From a virus: a stretch of DNA of 24,701 bases. A model generated the notes under the pieces. It was not told the DNA's origin. It saw only the letters and a program-made list of their open reading frames with translations, and made no database searches. Of this stretch, positions 1-7,628 are shown piece by piece (position 1 is the first letter of the stretch; every line of letters begins with the position of its first letter). Position numbers and translations under genes: made by a program. Location: IMG/VR virus record IMGVR_UViG_3300043425_000060, positions 1 through 24,701 of that record; one strand, given 5' to 3'.

Positions 1-1
1 T

Positions 2-70
2 GAACTTACGGGTGAAACTCGTATTGGTCGAACAGGTAAGTCTCAACGTGTTATGCGAGTGAAAGTTTAA
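2..70 (+). CDS. C-terminal end of an unidentified gene (5' truncated)
   Basis: The window opens inside a reading frame that stays open from base 2 to a TAA at 68-70, giving the last 22 residues of a protein. The tail is basic, rich in Arg, Lys, Gly and Thr, and ends in RVMRVKV. The next gene starts 1 base after this stop, which is the same tight packing seen throughout the window and supports a real gene end. Too little is present to name it. Its position upstream of gene 43 is where T4 relatives carry clamp-loader or regA genes, but nothing visible supports any of those. Confidence 0.6.
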   Translation, partial: ELTGETRIGRTGKSQRVMRVKV

Positions 71-71
71 T

Positions 72-311
72 ATGCAAAATATTCATTTTCCTTCAGTAGC
101 CAAATCAATTGCGATTACTAAGAAATTGGTAAGAGCACTTAAGTATGATTTACACATTCGTGAGTATGATGGTTTGGTTGAAGTGATTGGTTTGATTGAT
201 GACCCAACTCTAAGTTTAGAAAGTTTTGCTGGTCGTGAGACTTTGTTTCCTAAGCGTTGGGTTACTCTAGATGTTATGAGTCAGAAAGAAGTCGAGGCAT
301 TTAATGGCTGA
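72..311 (+). CDS. Small hypothetical protein, 79 aa
   Basis: I do not recognise this 79-residue protein. It begins 1 base after the preceding stop and its last 8 bases overlap the start of the next gene, so it behaves as a member of the replication-gene operon. It has a basic N-terminal third (TKKLVRALKYDLHIR), then a more acidic middle, with no signal peptide, transmembrane stretch or cysteine motif. The short alternating pattern suggests a small alpha/beta domain. It is probably a cytoplasmic accessory protein expressed early with the polymerase, which is an inference from position only. Confidence 0.65.
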   Translation: MQNIHFPSVAKSIAITKKLVRALKYDLHIREYDGLVEVIGLIDDPTLSLESFAGRETLFPKRWVTLDVMSQKEVEAFNG

Positions 312-618
312 GATTAAACTGATTACATTCAAATCACATCACACAATCATTGGAAAAGTAGACATTCATAAAGAAGAGGGTTATGTTTCAGTTAAACAAC
401 CTGTTCAAGTGATTGTTGTACCACCAAAGTCTGCAAATGACCAAGGCGGTATTGCTTTTTCACCTTATATTGAGTTCTCACAAGAATTCACTTCAGGTTT
501 TAAAATTAGTGCAGAAGACATTCTATTGATTTCTACACCAGTAGTCGAACTTGAAAATCAATATAATCAGGTGTTTGGTTCAGGCATTCAAATTGCTTCA
601 ACTTTGCCTGGAGTGTGA
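304..618 (+). CDS. Conserved marine T4-like phage protein, possibly a small beta-barrel (Lsm/SH3-like)
   Basis: This 104-residue protein is the type commonly found near replication genes in marine T4-like phages. I recognise the opening (KLITFKSHHTIIGKVD), the central VKQPVQVIVVPP and the ending (ELENQYNQVFGSGIQIAS) from memory, not from a search. The predicted alternation of beta strands, with a Gly after the second strand and a V-x-V-x-x-P segment, resembles an Sm/Lsm-like small barrel, so an RNA- or DNA-binding accessory role is possible but unproven. It overlaps the preceding gene by 8 bases and ends 12 bases before DNA polymerase. No membrane segment is present. Confidence 0.75.
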   Translation: MAEIKLITFKSHHTIIGKVDIHKEEGYVSVKQPVQVIVVPPKSANDQGGIAFSPYIEFSQEFTSGFKISAEDILLISTPVVELENQYNQVFGSGIQIASTLPGV

Positions 619-630
619 TATAATACAAGA

Positions 631-3180
631 ATGAGTAAATCTTATTATACAAATGTTACTGCCGTAGGTAACAACATTCTGTATAGAGGAGTTAAAGACG
701 GTAGGCGTACTAAGTTGAAAATTACTTATGCGCCTACTTTTTATCTTCCTACTAACAGAGAAACACAATTCAAATCACTTAATGGTGACTATCTAGAGCC
801 TCGTAGGTTTGATAACATGCGAGATGCCAGAGACTTCATTCGTCGGTACGATGAGGTTCAAAACTTTAAAATCTATGGTAACAATCGATACGAGTATGCC
901 TACATCGCTGATGAAAACAAAGGCATGATTGATTGGGACTTCGAACACGTTTCTATTGCTGTAATTGATATTGAGGTTGGTTCTGAGAATGGATTCCCTG
1001 ACCCATACAAAGCAGAGCAACCGATAACTGCTATTGCTATCAAGTATATTGGTGGCAAGATGGTTGTATTTGGCTGTGGTGACTATCAATTAAAAGCTGA
1101 TGAGATATACATTAAATGTGCTGATGAGTATCAGCTATGTAAAAAGTTTTTAAGATTGTGGCAAGACCAATGTCCTGATGTTATATCAGGTTGGAACATC
1201 AAGTTCTTCGATATTCCATATTTGTACAATCGATTCTTAAAATTGCTTGGTGAAGAAGAAGTCAAGAAGCTATCACCATGGAACATTGTTAATGTTAGAC
1301 GAACTAATGCTAACAATGGTCAAGAGTTAGATGCTTATTATCCTATCGGTGTTGCGGTGCTCGATTACATCGAATTATATAAATGGTATTCACCTAGCGG
1401 TAAATCACAAGAATCATATTCATTAAATAACATTGCTCACGTCGAATTAGGTGAAAGCAAGATTTCATATGACGAGTATGATAACTTACACCAACTATAC
1501 AAACTAAACTTTCAAAAGTTTATTGAGTATAACATCCATGACGTTGAATTGATTCTACGCTTAGATGATAAACTTAAACTGTTTGAATTAGCACTAACAC
1601 TAGCATACGATACTAAGACTAACTTTGAAGATGTCTTTGCTCAAACTCGTATGTGGGATGCACTGACATACAATCATTTATTAGAACGTAACATTATTGT
1701 TCCACCTAAAGGTAACAAAACTAAAGATAGTATGTTCGAAGGTGCTTATGTTAAAGAGCCTCAAGTTGGTGTGCATGAATGGGTAGCAAGCTTTGACTTA
1801 AACTCATTGTACCCACATCTATTGATGCAATACAACATCTCACCTGAGACTTTGTTAGAACCTTCTGATTATACACAAGAAATTCGTAATCTTATTTCTG
1901 ATGGAATATCATTAGAGAAACTTCTTAATAAAGAAGTAGATACATCACAATTAAAAGATGTAACTTTAACTCCTAACGGACAATTCTTCACTACAACTAA
2001 ACAAGGTTTCTTGCCTCGTATGATGGAAGAGATGTATGAAGACCGTAAGAAGTTTAAAGGCATGATGATTCAAGCTAAGAAAGACTATGAAAAAGAGACT
2101 GACAAATCTAAGTTGTTTGAGATTGAAAAACGGATTGCTAGATATAACAATCTACAGTTAGCTAAAAAGCTTTCATTGAATTCTGCATATGGTGCACTTG
2201 GTTCACAGTACTTTAGATTCTATGACCTACGTATGGCTTCGGCTGTTACTTCAGCAGGTCAATTGAGTATTAAATGGATTGAAGCTAAGTTGAATGCTTA
2301 CATGAACAGCTTACTAAAGACTGATGCTGATTATGTAATTGCTTCAGATACTGATTCTATTTACTTGCGCTTATCTGAGTTAGTAAACAGTGTGTATGGT
2401 GTTGATGGTAAAGTAACGGCATCTACTTTAAAAGTTATTGATTTTATGGATAGAGTTTGTGAACACAAGATTCAACCATATATCGATACTAGCTATAAAG
2501 AGTTAGCTGAATATGTTCATGCGTATGCTCAAAAGATGCAAATGAAACGTGAAGCACTATCAAACAAAGGTATCTGGACTGCTAAGAAGCGATACATCCT
2601 AAACGTATTTAATAATGAAGGTGTTCAATACAACGAACCTGATTTAAAAGTGATGGGTTTAGAGATGGTCAAGTCTTCAACACCTTCAGTCGTTCGAGAT
2701 AAGATGAAAGAGTCTATTCGAATTATGATTTCAGGAACAGAAGAAGATATGCAAAAGTTCATATCAGACTTTAGAGAGTTCTTCAGAGGTTTACCTGCCG
2801 AAGACATTTCGTTTCCTAGAGGTATCAACGGTTTGACAAAGTACTCTAATTCATCTACACTGTATAATAGCGGTACACCAATACACGTCAAGGGTGCTAT
2901 TTTATATAATCATTACTTACGTGAATTGAAGTTAACGAATAAGTATCCGTTAATTCAAGAAGGTGAAAAGATTAAGTTTACATATCTAAAAGTTCCTAAT
3001 CCTTTTAGAGATACTGTTATTTCTTTTCCAGCAAGGTTGCCTAAAGAATTTAATATTCAAGCGTATATCGATTATGATACTCAGTTTGATAAGACATTCT
3101 TAGAGCCTATTAAGATTATTCTTAATTGCATGGGATGGACTACAGAAAAAGTATTTACATTAGAAAGTTTCTTCCAATAA
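631..3180 (+). CDS. 43: DNA polymerase, family B (T4 gp43 type)
   Basis: This is the replicative DNA polymerase with 3'-5' proofreading exonuclease, 849 residues against about 900 for T4 gp43. Exonuclease motifs are Exo I DIEVGS at about 113-118, Exo II NIKFFD at about 189-194 and Exo III YNIHD at about 300-304. Polymerase motif A is DLNSLYP at about 389-395, motif B is KKLSLNSAYG at about 512-521 and motif C is DTDS at about 573-576, with KKRY at about 652-655. All metal-binding aspartates are present, so it should be active. The C-terminus ends TLESFFQ, which resembles the short hydrophobic tail that binds the sliding clamp in this family. The start has a poor ribosome binding site; the nearest purines are AAGA immediately upstream. 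uvsX follows after 9 bases. Confidence 0.98.
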   Translation: MSKSYYTNVTAVGNNILYRGVKDGRRTKLKITYAPTFYLPTNRETQFKSLNGDYLEPRRFDNMRDARDFIRRYDEVQNFKIYGNNRYEYAYIADENKGMIDWDFEHVSIAVIDIEVGSENGFPDPYKAEQPITAIAIKYIGGKMVVFGCGDYQLKADEIYIKCADEYQLCKKFLRLWQDQCPDVISGWNIKFFDIPYLYNRFLKLLGEEEVKKLSPWNIVNVRRTNANNGQELDAYYPIGVAVLDYIELYKWYSPSGKSQESYSLNNIAHVELGESKISYDEYDNLHQLYKLNFQKFIEYNIHDVELILRLDDKLKLFELALTLAYDTKTNFEDVFAQTRMWDALTYNHLLERNIIVPPKGNKTKDSMFEGAYVKEPQVGVHEWVASFDLNSLYPHLLMQYNISPETLLEPSDYTQEIRNLISDGISLEKLLNKEVDTSQLKDVTLTPNGQFFTTTKQGFLPRMMEEMYEDRKKFKGMMIQAKKDYEKETDKSKLFEIEKRIARYNNLQLAKKLSLNSAYGALGSQYFRFYDLRMASAVTSAGQLSIKWIEAKLNAYMNSLLKTDADYVIASDTDSIYLRLSELVNSVYGVDGKVTASTLKVIDFMDRVCEHKIQPYIDTSYKELAEYVHAYAQKMQMKREALSNKGIWTAKKRYILNVFNNEGVQYNEPDLKVMGLEMVKSSTPSVVRDKMKESIRIMISGTEEDMQKFISDFREFFRGLPAEDISFPRGINGLTKYSNSSTLYNSGTPIHVKGAILYNHYLRELKLTNKYPLIQEGEKIKFTYLKVPNPFRDTVISFPARLPKEFNIQAYIDYDTQFDKTFLEPIKIILNCMGWTTEKVFTLESFFQ

Positions 3181-3189
3181 GGAGTTATT

Positions 3190-4251
3190 ATGAGTTTGAT
3201 GGACAAATTAAAAAAGAACAGTACAATTAAAGAGTCAGCGATTCTTTCAAAGTCGACACTGTTCAATGAAAAAGATATGGTCGAGACTGAAGTGCCTATG
3301 GTCAACGTAGCACTGTCAGGTCGTATTGATGGTGGTCTAACACCTGGTCTTACAATGTGGGCAGGTCCTAGTAAACATTTTAAATCAGCATTTAGTCTAT
3401 TGATGGCTAAGTCATACATGGATAAGTATCCTGAAGCTGTGATGATGTTCTATGATTCTGAGTTCGGCACACCTAAGAAGTACTTCGAGACATTCAATAT
3501 TGATATGGACCGAGTGTTGCATACACCATTAACTGATATTGAACAATTGAAGTTTGATATCATGAATCAACTTAAAGAGATTGCTAGAGGCGATAAAGTA
3601 ATTATTGTTGTTGACTCTATTGGTAACTTGGCTTCTAAGAAAGAAGTTGAAGATGCGATTGAAGGTAAATCAGTAGCTGATATGTCACGTGCTAAACAAG
3701 TTAAGAGTTTGTTCCGTATGGTAACACCACACTTAACACTTAAAGACATTCCAATGGTGGTTGTTAATCACACATACAAAACTATGGAAATGTATGCTAA
3801 AGATGTAGTTGGTGGCGGTACTGGTTCATACTACTCAGCAGACAATATCTTTATTCTAGGTCGTCAACAAGAAAAAGATACCTCAGGTATTACAGGATAT
3901 AACTTTGTAATCAACGTTGAGAAATCACGATATGTACGTGAGAAATCTAAGATTCTTATTACAGTAGACTTTGAAACAGGTATTCAAAAATATTCAGGCT
4001 TGCTTGATGTTGCTATCGAAGGTAACTTTGTACAGAAACCATCACCTGGCTGGTATTCTAAGGTTGATTTAGAGACTGGTGAAGTTGGTGATAAAGTTCG
4101 TTTTGATAAGACTCAAACATCCGACTTCTGGAATGATTTGTTAGCAAACGAAAAGTTTAAAGAATATGTAAGGAAGAAATATGAAATCGCTTATGGAAGC
4201 ATTATGGGAGACAATACGCCATTGGTTGAGATTGAAGAAGAAGTCGATTAA
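3190..4251 (+). CDS. uvsX: Recombinase UvsX (RecA/Rad51-like)
   Basis: This is the T4-type strand-exchange recombinase. It forms filaments on single-stranded DNA for recombination-dependent replication and repair. It has 353 residues against 391 in T4. The Walker A motif is GPSKHFKS at about 59-66, nearly identical to T4 UvsX, the catalytic Glu lies in DSEFG at about 89-93, and Walker B is VIIVVDSIGNL at about 137-147. A Gly-rich loop, VVGGGTGSYY, matches the DNA-binding loop region. The start is preceded by a good AAGGAG. It follows gene 43 closely and is followed by an overlapping small gene and the helicase, which is the recombination-replication grouping expected in this phage type. The UvsY mediator is not visible in the window. 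Confidence 0.97.
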   Translation: MSLMDKLKKNSTIKESAILSKSTLFNEKDMVETEVPMVNVALSGRIDGGLTPGLTMWAGPSKHFKSAFSLLMAKSYMDKYPEAVMMFYDSEFGTPKKYFETFNIDMDRVLHTPLTDIEQLKFDIMNQLKEIARGDKVIIVVDSIGNLASKKEVEDAIEGKSVADMSRAKQVKSLFRMVTPHLTLKDIPMVVVNHTYKTMEMYAKDVVGGGTGSYYSADNIFILGRQQEKDTSGITGYNFVINVEKSRYVREKSKILITVDFETGIQKYSGLLDVAIEGNFVQKPSPGWYSKVDLETGEVGDKVRFDKTQTSDFWNDLLANEKFKEYVRKKYEIAYGSIMGDNTPLVEIEEEVD

Positions 4252-4555
4252 AGAAGGTGTTGATTTTAGACTACATGATATAGAAGACTCCGACCTTACC
4301 GCTATTGAACTGATTAGCGGTAAGTTCAAAGGTGTTATATATTACTATAATGGTGCTAAGATTGTAGAAGAAGGAACTATGGCCAGACTTCAGTTTGGCT
4401 ATAACATTTACAACAAAGCGAATTTTGATGTTGAATTTTTGACAAACTCACAAGAATTCAATACACTGATGGGCGATATACTTACCCAACTTATATTAAA
4501 AGATGAAGTTTATGGACAGACTAGAACTATCGATACTGAAGAATTTGATTTATAA
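4181..4555 (+). CDS. Conserved small protein between uvsX and helicase, start uncertain
   Basis: This protein of up to 124 residues is of a type I recall between uvsX and the helicase gene in marine T4-like phages; I cannot assign a function. Key features are KEGVDF near the N-terminus, a beta-rich middle with GVIYYYNGAKIVEEG, then an aromatic stretch and the ending LMGDILTQLI. It overlaps the end of uvsX and the start of the helicase. The ATG at 4181 has AGGAAG about 6 bases upstream, but this forces a 71-base overlap with uvsX. An ATG at 4193 or TTG codons at 4226 and 4232 are alternatives, and homologues as I remember them begin close to KEGVDF, which favours a later start. Cotranslation with uvsX is likely. 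Confidence 0.8.
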   Translation: MKSLMEALWETIRHWLRLKKKSIKEGVDFRLHDIEDSDLTAIELISGKFKGVIYYYNGAKIVEEGTMARLQFGYNIYNKANFDVEFLTNSQEFNTLMGDILTQLILKDEVYGQTRTIDTEEFDL

Positions 4556-5906
4556 TGACGAATTCACACGCAAAGCATTACCATTCTTAAACGAAGAATA
4601 TTTTGCTGATACTTCAGAAAAGATTATATTTAAAACAACTAAAGACTTCATTGGTAAGTATGAATCGCTTCCTACTAATGAAGCTTTAATCATTACAATT
4701 TTAGAGTCAACCAATTACACTGAATTAGAAGTTCGTTCATGTGTTGATACTCTAAAACAAATTGAACAGAATAGAAATGAAAAGACTGATATAAACTGGT
4801 TAGTCGAACAGACTGAAAAGTTTTGTCAAGATAAAGCTGTCTATAATGCGATTATGGATTCTGTTCATATCTTAGACGACAAATCAGGTAAGACATCTAA
4901 AGGTGAGATACCTAAACTATTATCTGATGCACTTGCTGTCTCATTCGATAGTAACGTTGGTCACGATTACATGGATGACTTTAGTTCTCGTTATGACTTC
5001 TACCATAAAGTAGAATCTCGAGTTAAGTTTGACTTAGATTTATTCAATAAGATTACTAAAGGTGGTATCCCTAACAAAACATTAAACATTCTGTTAGCTG
5101 GTACTGGTGTTGGTAAGTCTATGTTCATGTGTCATATGAGTGCCGCATGTATCGCTCAAGGTCTAAACGTGTTGTATATCACCATGGAAATGGCTGAAGA
5201 ACGTATTGCTGAACGTATTGATGCTAACTTATTGAATATTAGTTTAGCTGATATTGAAAGTATATCTAAACAAGATTACGAACGTCGATTCAAAGCATTA
5301 CAAAACAAAACTCAAGGTAAGCTTATCATTAAAGAATACCCAACAGCAGGTGCTTCAGTGTTACACTTTAGAGCATTGATGACTGAGTTGAGTTTAAAGA
5401 AATCATTCAAACCTGATATTGTGTTTATTGATTACTTGAATATATGTGCCTCATCTAGAATGAAGCAAGGCGGTTCAATCAATTCATATACTTACATTAA
5501 GAGTATCGCAGAAGAGTTGCGTGGTTTCGCAGTTGAGTATGATGTACCTGTGTTCTCAGCAACACAAACAACTCGTAGCGGTTTCAGTAATACTGATGTA
5601 GGTCTTGAAGATACTTCAGAATCGTTTGGTTTACCTGCTACCGCAGACTTTATGTTTGCACTAATTAGTACTGAAGAGTTAGAGCAACTAAATCAGATTA
5701 TGGTAAAACAATTAAAGAATCGATATAACGACCCTAGCTATTACAAGAAATTTGTGGTTGGTGTTGATAGGTCGAAGATGCGTCTATATGATGCAGAACA
5801 ATCTGCTCAAACTGATATCAGTGATTCAGGACAAGATAAACCTGTCAATTCATTTGGTAATAGAGAAAGCAAATTTAAAAACTTTTCAGGTGACATTAAA
5901 GTATAG
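4512..5906 (+). CDS. 41: Replicative DNA helicase, DnaB-like (T4 gp41 type)
   Basis: This is the hexameric 5'-3' replicative helicase that pairs with the gp61 primase encoded at 22285. From the ATG at 4512 it has 464 residues, about the size of T4 gp41. Walker A is AGTGVGKS at about 196-203, the MEMAEE segment follows at about 226-231, and Walker B is DIVFIDYLN ending near 310. The stretches SFDSNVGHDYMDDF, ITKGG and GLPATADFM closely match T4 gp41. An in-frame ATG at 4503 would add three residues; 4512 is preferred because the alignment with T4 begins there. It overlaps the upstream small gene by 44 bases. The Ser/Gln/Asp-rich C-terminal tail is likely disordered. Confidence 0.96.
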   Translation: MDRLELSILKNLIYNDEFTRKALPFLNEEYFADTSEKIIFKTTKDFIGKYESLPTNEALIITILESTNYTELEVRSCVDTLKQIEQNRNEKTDINWLVEQTEKFCQDKAVYNAIMDSVHILDDKSGKTSKGEIPKLLSDALAVSFDSNVGHDYMDDFSSRYDFYHKVESRVKFDLDLFNKITKGGIPNKTLNILLAGTGVGKSMFMCHMSAACIAQGLNVLYITMEMAEERIAERIDANLLNISLADIESISKQDYERRFKALQNKTQGKLIIKEYPTAGASVLHFRALMTELSLKKSFKPDIVFIDYLNICASSRMKQGGSINSYTYIKSIAEELRGFAVEYDVPVFSATQTTRSGFSNTDVGLEDTSESFGLPATADFMFALISTEELEQLNQIMVKQLKNRYNDPSYYKKFVVGVDRSKMRLYDAEQSAQTDISDSGQDKPVNSFGNRESKFKNFSGDIKV

Positions 5907-5917
5907 GAGAAATACAG

Positions 5918-6112
5918 ATGGCAAAATCACAATATAAAGACATCGTAAAAGGTGTTGATAGCGTATCAATTAACATTTTAGATAATGGTTATAATCTAGA
6001 ATTTACGGGTTACAATTCAAAAGGTGATTGGGTAACAAGTAAAATTATTGTTCCTTCAGTTGAAGAATTGTGTAATCATATCAAAGAAGTAACGCAAATT
6101 CCTCACGATTAG
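5918..6112 (+). CDS. Small hypothetical protein, 64 aa
   Basis: This 64-residue protein closes the early replication operon. An AGGAG about 10 bases upstream supports the start. The sequence reads as a small alpha/beta domain: ILDNGYNLEFTGY and GDWVTSKIIVP form likely strands, followed by a helix, VEELCNHIKEV. I recall similar small proteins downstream of helicase genes in marine T4-like phages, without known function. It is acidic and soluble with a single Cys. Immediately after its stop comes a T4-late-type promoter box and a hairpin, so this gene probably marks the end of an early/middle transcript. Confidence 0.8.
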   Translation: MAKSQYKDIVKGVDSVSINILDNGYNLEFTGYNSKGDWVTSKIIVPSVEELCNHIKEVTQIPHD

Positions 6113-6123
6113 ATAATAGAACA

Positions 6124-6131
6124 TATAAATA
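6124..6131 (+). promoter_or_regulatory. T4-type late promoter box TATAAATA
   Basis: The sequence TATAAATA matches the -10-like element used by the T4 late sigma factor gp55. It lies in the 24-base gap after the last early gene and before a run of structural-type genes, exactly where an early-to-late switch is expected. A start site about 6-8 bases downstream would fall on or next to the ATG at 6137, implying a leaderless or nearly leaderless message. Confidence 0.7.
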
Positions 6132-6136
6132 GTTCT

Positions 6137-6796
6137 ATGCATAATTTTAAAGAATACAAAGAGCACTCTAGCGGAGTGCTTCTTTCAGAGGCTAAGCAAA
6201 TCGATAATCCTAGAATGTATCTTATAGAAGAAGTTATATTCAACAAAGGCTTTATTGGTGCTAAACAAACTTTACGTGTGTTAAATTCTATGAAAGACCG
6301 TCTTTCAGGAACAGAATTGGTGACTCGTGAAGATACCTTAGCTTTATCTGAAAATATCTTAAAAGCAACCAGATTACTATCTGATATTAGTGCATTGACA
6401 TTAAATAGAATATCAGCATCCGAAATAATCAAGAATCACTTCAAAACATTCACAAAGTTAAAACGAAACAAACTAAATGATGCGGATAACAAAAATCTGT
6501 TCATGAAGTATATTGAGCAGTCGTTGAATGCACATATATTGCAATCAAAGCGTGTTGACACTAGACGTAAACGCCAGATTGAGAAAACTGAAATCTTAAG
6601 ATTCTATAGAAATATATCTAAAGAGATTACTGTCATATTTGAATTTGTATCATTGGTTCTTGAAGCTAAGAATCAGATATTAGATAAACTTAAAAACGTC
6701 AAAGATGAAGACGCTGAAGTAAAAATTGAAGAAGGTTTTGTTCAATTTCAATTACAAAACAAATCATCTATCGTACTGTTATACACCGAGGACTAA
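6137..6796 (+). CDS. Late-type protein of unknown function with capsid-targeting-like N-terminus
   Basis: This 219-residue protein has no assigned function. Its N-terminus, NFKEYKEHSSGVLLSEA, resembles the T4 capsid-targeting sequence of internal head proteins, and LSE|A fits the gp21 protease consensus [LI]xE. The ends resemble, from memory, the flanks of a larger marine phage family (DUF6267) whose middle carries a KxDG-like motif; here that middle is absent. The body is helical and basic (LKRNK, TRRKRQ), with a C-terminal FEFVSLVLEAKNQILDKLK helix. The ATG sits 5 bases after a late promoter box, with no ribosome binding site. A strong hairpin lies in the first codons. If the message needs a leader, the next in-frame ATG is at 6215. 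Confidence 0.75.
   Translation: MHNFKEYKEHSSGVLLSEAKQIDNPRMYLIEEVIFNKGFIGAKQTLRVLNSMKDRLSGTELVTREDTLALSENILKATRLLSDISALTLNRISASEIIKNHFKTFTKLKRNKLNDADNKNLFMKYIEQSLNAHILQSKRVDTRRKRQIEKTEILRFYRNISKEITVIFEFVSLVLEAKNQILDKLKNVKDEDAEVKIEEGFVQFQLQNKSSIVLLYTED
6158..6185 (+). terminator. Hairpin at the early/late boundary, possible terminator or leader structure
   Basis: AGCACTC at 6162-6168 pairs perfectly with GAGTGCT at 6174-6180 around a 5-base loop (TAGCG). AAAG at 6158-6161 can extend the stem with CTTT at 6182-6185 across one bulged T, giving about 11 pairs. It follows the early operon and could end transcripts from upstream, but the downstream T run is short and lies within the stem. It also lies within the first codons of the late gene at 6137, so it may instead control that gene's translation or message stability. 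Confidence 0.5.
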
Positions 6797-6798
6797 AA

Positions 6799-7080
6799 AT
6801 GAGCGAAAAGAAATTTGACATATCAGCAGTGATTGCTCAGTATGGTGATGATGATTTTGGTTTTACCGCAATAGATGAGGATGAGTATCAATCAGTTATT
6901 GCAGAAAAAGATGAGACAGTTGAAGAATACAAACAACGTTTAAATCAAGTTGAAAAACTTATTCTTCCGTTTCTAACTAGATTATTACAAACAGCAAATC
7001 AACCGGTCATTAAATGGCCAAATCGTGGTCCTGTTATTGAAGAGCAAATTCAAAAGATACTCAATTTAACTAGAGACTAA
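6799..7080 (+). CDS. Conserved marine T4-like phage protein, 93 aa
   Basis: This acidic 93-residue protein is of a type I recall from marine T4-like phages, with a DDFGFTAIDEDE opening, a helical middle (EYKQRLNQVEKLILPFLTRLL) and a conserved KWPNRGPVIEEQI ending. Function is unknown. A GAGG about 8 bases upstream supports the start, and the gene sits 2 bases after the previous stop and 1 base before the next start. Its place in a late-promoter transcript suggests a virion or assembly role, which is an inference. It has no signal, membrane segment or cysteine. Confidence 0.8.
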   Translation: MSEKKFDISAVIAQYGDDDFGFTAIDEDEYQSVIAEKDETVEEYKQRLNQVEKLILPFLTRLLQTANQPVIKWPNRGPVIEEQIQKILNLTRD

Positions 7081-7081
7081 T

Positions 7082-7609
7082 ATGAAATTCAAAGACTTCC
7101 TAAGAGAAAAACAAGAATTTGTTTCAAAAGCAGGTGCTGGTGAAGAAGGTTCAGATAAGTTAGTTAAGACTTATAAGAATGCTACACCAGGACAAAACAT
7201 CAAAGAAGATGCTACTGAATGTCATCTATATACTTATCAAGAAGTAAAAGACCTTGAGAAGTTTGCGGATAGACTACTAAACAAATATGGTGTTGATATT
7301 GAGTTCACTAAACACTTTGGTGAGCGCATGAGTGACACTAGAAACAAACCTTGTATCAAGTTGGCCGAGTTGCAACAACTATTCAAGCGTATTGAAGCAA
7401 GCAAAGCAGAAAAGATTCGTAAACAAAAAGACGGTGAATATGTTATCGTCGATTTACAAAAAGATTTAAACTTGCCTGTAGTTATCGAATATAAACGAGG
7501 AACAGGATTTGAAGTGCGAGTGAAAACAATCATGCGTAAGAAAAACTTTATGACTACAAACTCAAAAGTAACTGTGGAGTCTTTTAAAAGTCATATAAGT
7601 AATATGTAA
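7082..7609 (+). CDS. Conserved late-type phage protein with capsid-targeting-like N-terminus, 175 aa
   Basis: This 175-residue protein opens with MKFKDFLRE, which resembles the capsid-targeting N-terminus of T4 internal head proteins (F-x-[DE]-[FY]-[LI]). A polar linker containing KLVKTYKNATPGQ follows, a phrase I recall in other marine phage virion candidates. The folded part (about 60-165) contains EFTKHFGERMSDTRN, then a helix LAELQQLFKRI and a strand-rich basic end with RVKTIMRKKNFMT. I recall relatives in marine T4-like phages, all hypothetical. It ends 19 bases before the sugar cassette. A virion or internal head role is plausible but not shown. Confidence 0.8.
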   Translation: MKFKDFLREKQEFVSKAGAGEEGSDKLVKTYKNATPGQNIKEDATECHLYTYQEVKDLEKFADRLLNKYGVDIEFTKHFGERMSDTRNKPCIKLAELQQLFKRIEASKAEKIRKQKDGEYVIVDLQKDLNLPVVIEYKRGTGFEVRVKTIMRKKNFMTTNSKVTVESFKSHISNM

Positions 7610-7628
7610 TATAATTTTTGGAGTTATT

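Noticed and set aside
592-600. A sequence matching the T4 MotA box (ATTGCTTCA) upstream of the polymerase gene
   Set aside because: It encodes conserved Ile-Ala-Ser of the upstream protein, and the gap to the TATAAT at 619-624 is 18 bases, longer than the roughly 13 used by T4 middle promoters.
619-624. TATAAT just before the polymerase start, with TG one base upstream (extended -10)
   Set aside because: No acceptable -35 at the right distance, and a start site would fall on the ATG itself. AT-rich gaps give such matches by chance.
3081-3419. A 112-codon minus-strand frame across the polymerase/uvsX junction
   Set aside because: Antisense to conserved catalytic regions of both genes, with no ribosome site.
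5752-5937. A 61-codon + frame inside the end of the helicase gene
   Set aside because: It lies in another frame of a conserved gene, has no convincing ribosome site, and its product looks random. Unlike the frame at 14674, the outer gene shows no compositional disturbance.
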